Shown here: positions 17,909 through 26,418 of the stretch, piece by piece
Layout: every line of letters begins with the position of its first letter
Numbering within the stretch: position 1 is the stretch's first letter
Assembly: GCA_016125165.1 (NCBI GenBank)
Contig: WGMH01000001.1
Location: 1-64,000, forward strand
Length of the DNA: 64,000 bases
Reading direction: 5' to 3'
Source of the DNA: Alphaproteobacteria bacterium
GTDB taxonomy: Bacteria; Pseudomonadota; Alphaproteobacteria; Micropepsales; Micropepsaceae
Notes under the pieces: generated by a model
Told to the model about the DNA's origin: nothing
The model's input: only the letters and a program-made list of their open reading frames with translations
The model's database searches: none
Position numbers and translations under genes: made by a program

Positions 17909-19309
17909 CTACAAATACCAATCATATTCTGCTGTCGAAATAATGCGCGAGAGCCGTTCAGCTTCGACACGCTTTGTTTCGCCATACAGGGTAAGTGATT
18001 CTTCGCCAAAATAGCTCTTCAGCAGTGCGGAAGCCTGCATTGCCTTCAACGCGTCGCCTAGAGAAAACGACAGCGCCGTGTCAGGTTCTCGCGAAACGCT
18101 TGTATTCGCCGGCGCGCCCGGATCGCTCCGGCTGACAAGGCCGTGATGTACACCCGCCAGAACGGCTGCCAACGCCAAATAGGGATTGGCGTCCGCACCT
18201 GCCACGCGATGTTCAACGCGCCGCGCCTCGCCGGGTCCTGCAGGAACGCGCAAGCCAGCCGAGCGGTTGTTCACCGCCCAGCGCCGGTTTACCGGCGCAA
18301 ACATGTCCGGTTGGAAACGTCTGTAGGAGTTGATGCTGGGAGCAAAAAGCGCCATCGAATCCGGCATCAGCGTTTGCATTCCGCCAATGGCGTGGCGCAA
18401 TGCATCCGATCCGGTTGATGTACCATTGTCGAAAATGTTGCGCCCGCTTTCATCGAGCACGCTTACATGAATGTGCAAACCATTGCCCGCGCGATCCGGA
18501 TAGGGCTTGGCCATGAAGGTCGCCTCAAACCCATTGGCGCGCGCAGCCGCTTTCACGATCTGCTTGAGCAGGATGGCGTGATCTGCGGCGGCAACCGGAT
18601 CGCTCTGATGTTTCAGATTGGCCTCGAACTGGCCAGGCGCATATTCCTTGCTGGCGGCACTCAATGGAATGCGCTGCAGCTTAGCCGCCTCGGTCAGCGC
18701 CTCGAGAAAGCCGCTGTAGCGATCCAGATCATCGATGCCATAGACAGACACGGCAGCTTCGCGCTCGCCCGTACGAGGACATAGCGGTGGTTGCGGCGAG
18801 CCATCCACGGCGCGCTTGAGATCGATCAGATAGAATTCGAGCTCCAGCGCGCAAACAGGGTGCAGCTTGAGATCGACGAAGCGTTGCAGCACCCGCTCCA
18901 GCACCGCGCGCGGTTCGCCAGCATTGGTATTTCCATGTTCATCACGCAACGTCATCAGAATTTGCGCGCGTGCAGGCCCTTCACCCCATACGGGCGTCAG
19001 CGTTCCAGGAAGCGGCCAAGCGGTACCGTCCGGGTCACCATCCCCGATACCCCGCCCGAGCGGGTTGGTCATCACGCCGCGCGCGTCCATGAGATAGAGC
19101 GAATGTGGAATCTGCATCCCGGAATCGAAGATCTTGTCCGCTTCCCCGATAGGCATGCGCTTGCCGCGCAGCACACCCAGAATGTCCGGGAGCAGGCAAT
19201 CCAGATAAAGCAGGTCACCATGGGCTCTGCCAAAGGCCTCATATTCCTTCTGCGCCGCCGCAACAAAGGCAGGACGCAGGAAACTGGGCGGGGTGGCGAT
19301 CTGATTCAT
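17909..19309 (-). CDS. glutamine synthetase family protein, PuuA-like
   Basis: 466-residue GS-fold ligase. The catalytic ELEFYLID strand is near residue 150, the NGLHIHVS block holds the metal-ligand His, and RRFQPDMFAPVNRRWAVNNR is the ATP/phosphate site. This non-GlnA form (N-terminal beta-grasp with YLDCLLPDILGVLRGKRMP) is that of gamma-glutamylputrescine synthetases (PuuA), which attach glutamate to an amine for catabolism. It is divergent from a PotD-like polyamine-binding protein gene, with speD, speE and potABC nearby, supporting a polyamine substrate. Other amines, such as ethanolamine or isopropylamine, are possible in this family. Confidence 0.85.
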   Translation of the reverse strand: MNQIATPPSFLRPAFVAAAQKEYEAFGRAHGDLLYLDCLLPDILGVLRGKRMPIGEADKIFDSGMQIPHSLYLMDARGVMTNPLGRGIGDGDPDGTAWPLPGTLTPVWGEGPARAQILMTLRDEHGNTNAGEPRAVLERVLQRFVDLKLHPVCALELEFYLIDLKRAVDGSPQPPLCPRTGEREAAVSVYGIDDLDRYSGFLEALTEAAKLQRIPLSAASKEYAPGQFEANLKHQSDPVAAADHAILLKQIVKAAARANGFEATFMAKPYPDRAGNGLHIHVSVLDESGRNIFDNGTSTGSDALRHAIGGMQTLMPDSMALFAPSINSYRRFQPDMFAPVNRRWAVNNRSAGLRVPAGPGEARRVEHRVAGADANPYLALAAVLAGVHHGLVSRSDPGAPANTSVSREPDTALSFSLGDALKAMQASALLKSYFGEESLTLYGETKRVEAERLSRIISTAEYDWYL

Positions 19310-19390
19310 GCAAGACCTGCATACATATTGAGCAAAACATCATAAACGCCTGGCAGGGTGGCGGGAAGGCTCCGCCGGACGGTGCTCAAA

Positions 19391-19456
19391 CATTGCGGAT
19401 GGCGGTGTCCCCCGATACCGTTAAGGTTCATTGCCGCCGCGCGCCCATTGCGGATG
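19391..19456 (+). promoter_or_regulatory. 11 bp direct repeats between puuA-like and potD-like genes
   Basis: CATTGCGGATG occurs at 19391-19401 and again at 19446-19456, 55 bp apart start to start (about five helical turns) in the 186 bp divergent intergenic region. Same-face spacing suggests cooperative binding of a regulator controlling both directions; this is inference. The RBS AGGGGG of the potD-like gene follows at about 19485. Confidence 0.4.
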
Positions 19457-19495
19457 TTGCGGCGGGGACGCAAACCCAATCGGCAGGGGGCACTC

Positions 19496-20581
19496 ATGGG
19501 GCGTATATTCGGCATCATTGCGATCATCGTGCTGGCAGTTGCTGGCTACTTTGCCTGGAAAACTTATGGCGGTGGAGGAATGACACAGGTCGCATCCAGC
19601 GGCCCGCCAACCCTTTACCAATGGGAAGACTATATGGATCCGCCCTTCCTGGCGGCTTACAAGGCGCAGTACAAGGAAGACCCAAACGTCAAGATTTTCT
19701 CCGATGAAGACGAAGCCTTCGCAACCATGCGCGCAGGCTACAAGCCTGATGTGATGGGGCCCTGCTACTACGAATTCCCGCGCTGGAAGGAAGCTGGTCT
19801 CATCCAGCCTATCGACACCTCGAAGCTGAAGAACTGGAGCAAGATTTCCGCCGCTCTACGCAATCTGCCGGGAATGGACGCAGGCAACGGCAAGGTTTGG
19901 TTCGTGCCTCATTATTGGGGAAATACCTCCGTCACCTTCCGAACGGACCTGGCGCCTGAATATGTGAACAAACCGAGCTGGGAAATCCTGTTCGATCCAA
20001 AATACAAGGGCCGTATCGCCGTCATGGACGGTGTGGATGACACCGTTCCGCTTATCGCCAGCATGATCGGCGTCAATGCCTACAACATGACCGAGGATGA
20101 GTGGAAAAAGGTACAGGAGAAGCTGCGCGAGGTCGTGAAACAGGCCCGCATGGTCACGAGCGACGACACGGCGCTCGCCCAGGGCCTTGCCAGCGGCGAA
20201 CTGGTTGCGGCGATCACATGGCGCGTTACCTACGCAACGTTGCACAAAGAAGGTAAGCCCGTTGCCTACATGAACCCGCCGGGCGGCATGTTTACCTATG
20301 TGTGCGGTCTTGTGATGCACAAAGATCCATCAGACGAGGCCAAGGCGCTGGCGCTTATAGACTCGGCGCTTTCCAACGAAGCTGCCGTCTACACCATCGA
20401 ACATATTGGCGATGAACCAGCGAATGAAACCGCGTTGGACAAGGTTCCAAACGCGACCTTTGAAGCGCTGGGCCTGTCACGAGACGTGGACAAGTTCCTC
20501 AAGAGCGGCATTTTCCAGCAGCGCTTGAAGGACAAGGACAAGATCGTCAACGCATGGACTGAAATCCACGCAGGGCTTTAG
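19496..20581 (+). CDS. PotD/PotF-like polyamine-binding protein, membrane-anchored
   Basis: 361-residue periplasmic solute-binding protein of the spermidine/putrescine type. The start MGRIFGIIAIIVLAVAGYF at 19496 has a strong RBS, and the long in-frame extension upstream is unsupported. The N-terminal helix lacks an obvious signal-peptidase site, so the protein may stay anchored. Family features are TLYQWEDYMDPPF at the mature start, where PotD has an N-W pair, then FVPHYWGNTSVTFR and GELVAAITWRVTY. It would deliver polyamine to PotABC, encoded 7.6 kb downstream on the same strand. Divergent from the PuuA-like gene. Confidence 0.87.
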   Translation: MGRIFGIIAIIVLAVAGYFAWKTYGGGGMTQVASSGPPTLYQWEDYMDPPFLAAYKAQYKEDPNVKIFSDEDEAFATMRAGYKPDVMGPCYYEFPRWKEAGLIQPIDTSKLKNWSKISAALRNLPGMDAGNGKVWFVPHYWGNTSVTFRTDLAPEYVNKPSWEILFDPKYKGRIAVMDGVDDTVPLIASMIGVNAYNMTEDEWKKVQEKLREVVKQARMVTSDDTALAQGLASGELVAAITWRVTYATLHKEGKPVAYMNPPGGMFTYVCGLVMHKDPSDEAKALALIDSALSNEAAVYTIEHIGDEPANETALDKVPNATFEALGLSRDVDKFLKSGIFQQRLKDKDKIVNAWTEIHAGL

Positions 20582-20593
20582 TCTTGTTCGTAC

Positions 20594-21082
20594 TCAGCGC
20601 CGGTGACGCTCCACAAAGCGAAACCGGCGCTGGGCACGATCCGCCAGCACCTTGCGCTCATCCGGTGTCAGCGTGGCAATCGTGTCGGCGATGGTGGCGC
20701 CCAATTCATCTGCCACCGCATTGTCAGCATCTCGAACCCTTTTGAGAGTGCTCTCGAACACCTGGCGAGAATAGCGAGGAGCGCGTAGCGCATCGATTAC
20801 CTCGCCACGACGATCAAATGCCTCATTCCGCAGGTTCAGCAGTTTTTCCCTATGCGACTCAACAATCTTGCGCGCGTGCTCGCGTTCCGCGTGCGGCAGG
20901 CTTCCAACGATTGCAGTGGGTGCAAGCGCGCCGCCAAGAGACGCAGGGTCATTGCGTGCCTGCATAACGCGCAATGACCCCATAATGATCACACCAAGAA
21001 GAAGAGCATTGAAACACAGCGATGCGATCAGGGCGACGCGGCGACGTCCGCGCGTTTCGCCAGTTGCGGAAATTGTGCTCAT
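20594..21082 (-). CDS. membrane-anchored periplasmic sensor-like protein (heavy-metal-resistance/Spy-like)
   Basis: 162 residues: one N-terminal helix (RVALIASLCFNALLLGVIIMG) then a periplasmic all-alpha domain. It matches the pattern of the Metal_resist/Spy-CpxP-like group, with LPHAEREHARKIVESH and a final TLTPDERKVLADRAQRR. Such proteins sense periplasmic stress or metals and often sit with ECF sigma/anti-sigma pairs, as here. It is the last gene of the flavoprotein-ECF operon, one base after the small membrane protein gene. Confidence 0.75.
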   Translation of the reverse strand: MSTISATGETRGRRRVALIASLCFNALLLGVIIMGSLRVMQARNDPASLGGALAPTAIVGSLPHAEREHARKIVESHREKLLNLRNEAFDRRGEVIDALRAPRYSRQVFESTLKRVRDADNAVADELGATIADTIATLTPDERKVLADRAQRRFRFVERHRR

Positions 21083-21083
21083 G

Positions 21084-21422
21084 TCAGGAACCCTCCGCCA
21101 GATCGAAATAGCCAGGCACTTCGAACGCGAAGGCCGTGTCGCCGGATTGGTTCAACAGCATCGAAGGCAACACATAGCCGACTGCGAGACCCAGCGATAG
21201 CGAAGCCACCAGTGCCGCAGCCGGTTGCCAGATGGGCACTTCCGGCCATATGGCGCGCGAAAGACGGCTGAAGGGGCCAAGGCCTCGTTCTGCCCATGCG
21301 TTGTCGAAGTCCTTCATCACCCGCGCCTGAAGGTTTGCGGAAGGGGCCACTTCACCTGCTCGGAGACTCGCTAGGAATCGATCCAGCTGTGCTTCGCTCA
21401 AAATCGGTTCGTTCTCAGCCAT
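21084..21422 (-). CDS. small single-pass membrane protein, probable anti-sigma factor
   Basis: 112 residues: a cytosolic N-terminal half (about 1-70, helical), one membrane helix (PAAALVASLSLGLAVGYVL) and a short periplasmic tail. There is no zinc-binding HxxxCxxC motif. Directly following an ECF sigma gene with a 9 bp gap is the classical place for its anti-sigma factor; that role is inferred from position and topology. Confidence 0.65.
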   Translation of the reverse strand: MAENEPILSEAQLDRFLASLRAGEVAPSANLQARVMKDFDNAWAERGLGPFSRLSRAIWPEVPIWQPAAALVASLSLGLAVGYVLPSMLLNQSGDTAFAFEVPGYFDLAEGS

Positions 21423-21431
21423 ATTGGCCTC

Positions 21432-21971
21432 CTAGTCCCGGTAAGCTTTCAGACGTTCCCGCAGTGTCCGGCGGCCGCGCGTCAAGAGAGATTCCAACGC
21501 TTCAACGCTGATGCCAAGAATTTCCGCCGCTTCAATATTGCCGCATCCCTCAACGGTGCAGAGCAGCACGGCCGCGCGCTGCCGTTCGGGCAAGGCTTGC
21601 ACCGCCGCAGCAATCGCCAATCCCGCCGCGTTCGCCGCAGCAATTCGCTCCGGACTGGGTGAAGGATCAGGTATGGGGATGGTATCATCCAATCGCGCTG
21701 GCCTTCGCTTGCGCAGCCGGTCGTAACAGGCGTTCAGGGTGATCCGGTAAATCCAGGTTTCGAAGCGCGCTGCGCCGGGTTGCCAGCGCCGGGAATGAGT
21801 CCAGACCTTCAGAAAGGTTTCCTGTGCGACATCTTCCGCCTCAGCCGTATCACCCAGCATACGGCGGGCAAGCGTGAGCACACGGGGCAGGTGTCGCGCA
21901 ACGAGTTGAGCGGCGGCGGCTTTGTCGCCTACCCCTGTGCGCCTAACCAGCTCGGCATCAGGATCGATCAC
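21432..21971 (-). CDS. ECF RNA polymerase sigma factor
   Basis: About 179 residues from a GTG at 21971 (VIDPDAELVRRTGVGDK). Sigma region 2 reads ARRMLGDTAEAEDVAQETFLKVW and continues FETWIYRITLNACYDRLRKRR. Region 4 carries ALPERQRAAVLLCTVEGCGNIEAAEILGI with a helix-turn-helix ending LLTRGRRTLRERL. A longer start at 22049 would run through the preceding gene and adds no conserved sequence. The target promoters are unknown. Its own operon has two flavoproteins upstream, so autoregulation of that module is plausible. Confidence 0.9.
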   Translation of the reverse strand: MIDPDAELVRRTGVGDKAAAAQLVARHLPRVLTLARRMLGDTAEAEDVAQETFLKVWTHSRRWQPGAARFETWIYRITLNACYDRLRKRRPARLDDTIPIPDPSPSPERIAAANAAGLAIAAAVQALPERQRAAVLLCTVEGCGNIEAAEILGISVEALESLLTRGRRTLRERLKAYRD

Positions 21972-22278
21972 GCAACGGACGTTTCTGTGACTCTTGCCTT
22001 GTTGAACGCAGAGGCCTGGCCTTTCCGTCGCCCAAAGCGGCACCAACAATTTTCAGGAGCGCCGCCTGTTCATGGCCGGACGTTGCAGGAAACCGCTCGA
22101 AGTCGTCCGAAAGCCGCACATCCGCATAGAGACATTCGTCATGCTCATGAAAGTGCAGAAATGCCCTACCCCCGTAATAGAACGCGCCACGTGACTTTTC
22201 CTTTAGCGCCGTGAGCGCTCTCAGTTTCGCGAGAAGCGGCTCAAGCTTGTCCAGCGCATGCGATCCCGCGTGCTTCAT
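21958..22278 (-). CDS. small conserved protein of unknown function
   Basis: 106 residues with RAFLHFHEHDECLYADVRL (His-rich strand) and a DDFERFPATSGHEQAALLKIV segment, a pattern seen in short proteobacterial proteins without assigned function. The start overlaps the GcvT-like stop by one base and the end overlaps the ECF start by 14 bp, so it is clearly expressed as part of the operon. The HFHEH cluster could bind a metal (inference). Confidence 0.65.
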   Translation of the reverse strand: MKHAGSHALDKLEPLLAKLRALTALKEKSRGAFYYGGRAFLHFHEHDECLYADVRLSDDFERFPATSGHEQAALLKIVGAALGDGKARPLRSTRQESQKRPLRDRS

Positions 22279-23402
22279 CAGGCTATCGGAACAGGACTAT
22301 TCAGAAAGGGCAAATCCCCAATCCAGGCTGCTGCGTCACGCGGGACCGGCGCTTCCATCGAAGGCGGCAAAGATACAGTCAGCTTTGTCGCAACGGCAGA
22401 ATGATCCAGATCCACCAGAGCCAGGGCAATGGCGCGGCGAAGTCCCGGCGAATAAACGGAAGTCATCGTATGACCGACTAATTGCCCATCACGAAATAGC
22501 GGTGCGTGTGGTGCGGGGATATCACTTTCGAGTTCCAGTCCGATCAGGGTGCGCCTCTGAATGCTCCTGCTGGATATCCATCCCGTCCGGCCATTGAAGT
22601 CGAGCTTTGCATCGTCAATGAGGCGTTCCAGTTTCAACGTGAAAGGTGAGGGTATGGAGGCATTGCCATCGTTTGCCGGCATCCAATCGCGCAGAGGCCG
22701 CGCAACCCCTGCTTCGACATCGAGCACATCGAGTGCCGACAGTCCGGCAGGTTGAATGTTGAACGGCGTGCCAGCCGTGACAATACGATCCCAGACGATA
22801 ATCGCATCCTCCGCGCCACACCAGATTTCGTAACCACCAAGTTCACCCCATCGCGAAAGCGTGACATCAAGTCCGCGCCAGAACAGCTTGCGGAATTGTA
22901 GCGGTTCAATTTCCGGGTCCAGTCCAGCCGCCGAAAGCGTGTGTTGCGCATAGGGGCCAACAACCGAAATGCCGCCCTGTTCCAGCGTAATGTCATGGGC
23001 TCTCACGCCAAACAGAGCCGTAGTCATTTCAATCCAGCGGGCGTCCCTCGCGGCAGATACGAGAAGAAAGGATTCTTTGCCGAAACGTGCAATTGCGCCA
23101 GCACCCCGCACGCCACCGCCATCGCTAAGCCACAACGCCTTGAGCGAGCTTCCAGGTTCAAGCGGCCCAACATCGCGCGTCAGCAAACGATCAAGGCATA
23201 CCTTTACGTTGGGGCCCTGCAGCATCACACGCCAGCGCCATGAAATGTCAGCAATAACTACGCTTGTGCGCGCCGCCAGCGCTTCCTCGCTCGCGCTTGC
23301 ATAGGCGGTCGCCAGCGTAAATCCGTTTCGCGAGGTCCAGGCATTCTGGATGTTCGACGAAGCCGTGCGCGCATGAAAAGGCGATGCGAGGATGGGAGTC
23401 AT
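22278..23402 (-). CDS. GcvT-like folate-binding aminomethyltransferase family protein
   Basis: 374 residues starting MTPILASPFHARTAS; the ATG overlaps the upstream flavoprotein stop by 4 bp. The fold matches the GcvT/SoxA-C/DmgDH family. Visible are the VVIADISWRWRVMLQGPNVKVCLDRLLTRD block, GGYEIWCGAEDAIIVWDRI, and a late DFNGRTGWI plus GHTMTSVYSPGLRRAIALALV typical of the C-terminal barrel. The usual D-Y/S-H motif reads ADISWRW, so canonical THF chemistry is uncertain. Beside two amine-oxidase-type flavoproteins it could accept a one-carbon unit from a demethylation or C-N oxidation step (inference). Confidence 0.8.
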   Translation of the reverse strand: MTPILASPFHARTASSNIQNAWTSRNGFTLATAYASASEEALAARTSVVIADISWRWRVMLQGPNVKVCLDRLLTRDVGPLEPGSSLKALWLSDGGGVRGAGAIARFGKESFLLVSAARDARWIEMTTALFGVRAHDITLEQGGISVVGPYAQHTLSAAGLDPEIEPLQFRKLFWRGLDVTLSRWGELGGYEIWCGAEDAIIVWDRIVTAGTPFNIQPAGLSALDVLDVEAGVARPLRDWMPANDGNASIPSPFTLKLERLIDDAKLDFNGRTGWISSRSIQRRTLIGLELESDIPAPHAPLFRDGQLVGHTMTSVYSPGLRRAIALALVDLDHSAVATKLTVSLPPSMEAPVPRDAAAWIGDLPFLNSPVPIA

Positions 23403-24862
23403 ACCAAGCCTCGCTGCAGTGCCATCTCTGCTGCTATACGACCTGCGCGGCCAGAAATCGCGCGTGAAGGTTCGGCGGTACGGCCGCACATGTACAGACC
23501 ATCAACCGGTGTCATGATACGGTCAGCCCATGTGGTGCAAAGCCTGATCGCAGCTGGCATGGTCGCGTCCATACCATATCGTGCCGACAGGTCGCCTGGC
23601 ATAAGCACATGCGAAGCCTTCACATGCCGTGTGATTTCTGGCACTCGGCGCGCAATTGCCGCTAGAACCTTCGCAACGAGGCTCTCGCGCATGCCCGCGC
23701 TGCTGCCATCTGTGGTTCTTGGCACCGCATAAACTGTAACTGACATAAGATGCTGACCGATTGGCGCGAAGGATCGATCGAAAATACTGGGAAAAACGAG
23801 TTCAAGAGGCAACTCGTCTGGCATCTGATCAAACTGCGCGGCGCTATGCGCGCTTACGAGGCTTGCCAGCCGGTCTATGATAAAATACCGGGCCTTGCCA
23901 TCGTTAGTGGACGCAAATTCCGGCAGAGCATCCAGCCCGAATGCAAGGCGGGCAATTCCCGGGGCAGGCCAAGACACCGTGCTATCGGCTGAATGGGCAA
24001 TTCCTTCAATAGCAGTGGGCAACAGGCTTGCGAATGTTTCGGCTCTCGACGCACTGCAATGAACCATTCGAGCGAATATTTCCTCGCCATTGGCGAGGAC
24101 AACACCGGCAACGCGACATCCGAGCGTGATGATTCTGTCGACGCGCACGCCGGTTCGAACCGTTACGCCCGCCGCACGCGCCGCATGAACAAGTGCCTCA
24201 GCAAATTTCGCTGGTCCGCCTGCGGGAAATGCGCAAGCGGCCTGCAGCCCCCCGGCCTCCTGCGCCAACCGCCAATGGAGCTGCAACGTCGATCCAATCT
24301 CTGCCGGCGAGCACCCGGATTCCAGGATTTCAAAGGCAAGCGCAGTCTTGAGGGCATCTGACTCGAACTTGGACTCCAGCCAGGTGATGAGCGGCAACCG
24401 CAATATTTGATCGAAATCGACATCCACACGCTGTTCTGCCGACCACCACATTGCGCGCAATGCTCGTGCCAACCCCAGAGCCTTATAGCGGAAAATGCCC
24501 CAGGCTTCGGAATCGACGCGCGATGTTCCTCCAAGATTCCGGGAGGTCAAAAACGCGTCACGGGAAACTACTAGCGGCTGCTGTGCGCCGCTGATGACAA
24601 CGGCCGGCAAATCTCGCGCAGCGAGTCGGAACCCAAATCGAGCGAGCTTCAAGTCCCGCACAACCTGTGGATCAAGAGCATGAACCTCATGCAGAACCGG
24701 CATGACGAAACCATCGGAAAATGCAATGTTCTCGCAATCTCCACCCAGTTCGTTTCGCGGCTCCACCAAAAGTGTCTTGCGGCCCGCGCGCGCAAGATAT
24801 GCGGCTGCTGTCAAGCCGTTTACGTCTCCGCCCACAACGATGGCATCGAACGTATCGTTCAT
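23399..24862 (-). CDS. phytoene-desaturase-like FAD-dependent oxidoreductase with altered GxGxxG
   Basis: 487 residues from the ATG at 24862 (MNDTFDAIVVGG). It is homologous in layout to COG1233 amine oxidase/desaturases: N-terminal dinucleotide fold, VEPRNELGGD, a substrate domain and the C-terminal FAD-closing motif PVDGLYMCGRTAEPS. The glycine-rich loop reads GGDVNG (residues 11-16) where relatives have GAGxNG, so the middle Gly is Asp. This may weaken ADP-pyrophosphate binding or mark a regulatory paralogue. It overlaps the partner flavoprotein and the GcvT-like gene by 4 bp each. Confidence 0.82.
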   Translation of the reverse strand: MNDTFDAIVVGGDVNGLTAAAYLARAGRKTLLVEPRNELGGDCENIAFSDGFVMPVLHEVHALDPQVVRDLKLARFGFRLAARDLPAVVISGAQQPLVVSRDAFLTSRNLGGTSRVDSEAWGIFRYKALGLARALRAMWWSAEQRVDVDFDQILRLPLITWLESKFESDALKTALAFEILESGCSPAEIGSTLQLHWRLAQEAGGLQAACAFPAGGPAKFAEALVHAARAAGVTVRTGVRVDRIITLGCRVAGVVLANGEEIFARMVHCSASRAETFASLLPTAIEGIAHSADSTVSWPAPGIARLAFGLDALPEFASTNDGKARYFIIDRLASLVSAHSAAQFDQMPDELPLELVFPSIFDRSFAPIGQHLMSVTVYAVPRTTDGSSAGMRESLVAKVLAAIARRVPEITRHVKASHVLMPGDLSARYGMDATMPAAIRLCTTWADRIMTPVDGLYMCGRTAEPSRAISGRAGRIAAEMALQRGLV

Positions 24863-26262
24863 TTCAGATAGCCCGCCTTGCCATCGGCAAGCAAAGCCCT
24901 GGCCGCAACCACACCCGCCACACACGTTCCATATGGCGCGGCAGCGGCGGATGGACCTGCGAGATAGAGCCCTGCAAAGGGAGTCCTTGGACACGATCCG
25001 TCCAGCCAAGGCCGGTAGCCGAACACCTGATCTCCTGCGATCTCGCCGCCGAAAATATCTCCCTCCGTTGCTCCCAATTCCTCTTCTATATCTGGCGGAG
25101 CAATGACACGCACTCCCACCAAATGCTCACGAAACCCAGGAATTACCGTATCGGCTGCAGACAATGCGATCTCGCAAAGACGTTCGCGCTTTTCATGCGA
25201 CCATGGACCATCGAAAAGGCGAAACGGGATCGCAGAAAGCGTCGCTGTCGCGACCGTCTTGCCTTTTGGCGCCATTCGCGGATCGCGATGAATGCGAAGC
25301 GTCACGGGCGCATTCCCGGACAGCAGACCATCGCGGAAATTCGCGTGTGCCTCTGCAATTGATTGCAACGATGAGACAATGTGGGTGGTGGGGCGTACGC
25401 CTTTAAGCGGCGCATCAAGGGCAAACAGCACGCGCGCTCTGGAAGCGCCCATGCGAAATTGGCTGGTGCGCGAAACGACTTCGGGAGGCAGCTCGTTCCA
25501 CGGAAACAGCGTAAGGAAGGTGCGCTTCAGATCGAGAGTTGAGACAACTGCGCGCGCCTCGATCTCGCCGCCGTCCGCCAAACATATCCCGGAAACCCGC
25601 CCCCGCGAACGCTTGATGTCAGTCACCTCAAGACCAAGTTTGACCTCAGCGCCTGCCGCCCGCGTCGCACTTTCAAGCGCCGTTGCCAACACCCCCAGAC
25701 CACCGACGGGTTCCTCGTATCTGGATATGCCCACAAGCGCTTGAACTGCGGATCCGGCTGCAAAAGGATCGCACGACCGCCCATCGAGCAAACTGGCGGC
25801 CAGCTGAGCGGGAGAAGTTTCCGTCGACGAGCCCGCAATTTCGGCAAGCGAACGGATACACCAATCCTCACTTGGCCAGACTGGCCGCGTGGGCGCTTTC
25901 GCAAAGAGGCCGCGGCGGGCGAAAGGGGCGCGCACCTCGGATGCAAACTTGAGGAGTTCCAAACGCCGCACTGCGAGGTCGTTAGCCAACAACGCCTCTG
26001 CTCCGCCGCCCGCCACCATGGTCAGCGCGCCACGCCGACCCAGATCGAGCTCCCAGAACAGTTCCTGAGGAATGGCCGCGACATGGTCGGCAAAAGGAGG
26101 CGCCCAAAAGCCTGGACAGAATTCCGTGGTGGCAAGTATGCCGCCGACCCGTTCATTTCGCTCAAGCAGGATGGCTTTCAGCCCGGCCCGCGCCAAAAGC
26201 GCTGCCGCAGCCAAGCCATCGGCCCCAGCGCCGATTACGGCCGCGTCGTAACGCACCACCAC
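24859..26262 (-). CDS. phytoene-desaturase-like FAD-dependent oxidoreductase
   Basis: About 467 residues. The canonical FAD loop VIGAGADGLAAAALLARAG is followed by LLERNERVGG, and the C-terminal closing motif is FAGLYLAGPSAAAAPYG. It is a paralogue of the next gene, and the two probably work as a pair. Start choice: three GTG codons in a row (26262, 26259, 26256) follow GGAGG/AAGGG; a GTG at 26310 would add 16 unconserved residues. First gene of the operon reading to 20594, 157 bp downstream of speD on the same strand. Confidence 0.82.
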   Translation of the reverse strand: MVVRYDAAVIGAGADGLAAAALLARAGLKAILLERNERVGGILATTEFCPGFWAPPFADHVAAIPQELFWELDLGRRGALTMVAGGGAEALLANDLAVRRLELLKFASEVRAPFARRGLFAKAPTRPVWPSEDWCIRSLAEIAGSSTETSPAQLAASLLDGRSCDPFAAGSAVQALVGISRYEEPVGGLGVLATALESATRAAGAEVKLGLEVTDIKRSRGRVSGICLADGGEIEARAVVSTLDLKRTFLTLFPWNELPPEVVSRTSQFRMGASRARVLFALDAPLKGVRPTTHIVSSLQSIAEAHANFRDGLLSGNAPVTLRIHRDPRMAPKGKTVATATLSAIPFRLFDGPWSHEKRERLCEIALSAADTVIPGFREHLVGVRVIAPPDIEEELGATEGDIFGGEIAGDQVFGYRPWLDGSCPRTPFAGLYLAGPSAAAAPYGTCVAGVVAARALLADGKAGYLK

Positions 26263-26342
26263 CGCCCTTGTTAACCTCCGCCATTCTGGCGCAGGTGATC
26301 TTGGAGCCACGTTAATGGCCCGAGCTTAAGGCGGATCGGCAA

Positions 26343-26371
26343 GCCGTGGCCACGGCGCGGAAATGGCCATT
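26343..26371. promoter_or_regulatory. two adjacent perfect palindromes upstream of the flavoprotein operon
   Basis: GCCGTGGCCACGGC (26343-26356) and AATGGCCATT (26362-26371) lie in the 156 bp between speD and the first flavoprotein gene, 81-109 bp upstream of the chosen GTG. They could be operator sites, or hairpins separating speD mRNA from the operon. No T-tract follows, so they are not standard terminators. Confidence 0.35.
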
Positions 26372-26418
26372 CGAGAGCCAAATCCGCGCATGGTTAATCG
26401 ATCGTTTGGGTAAACGCC

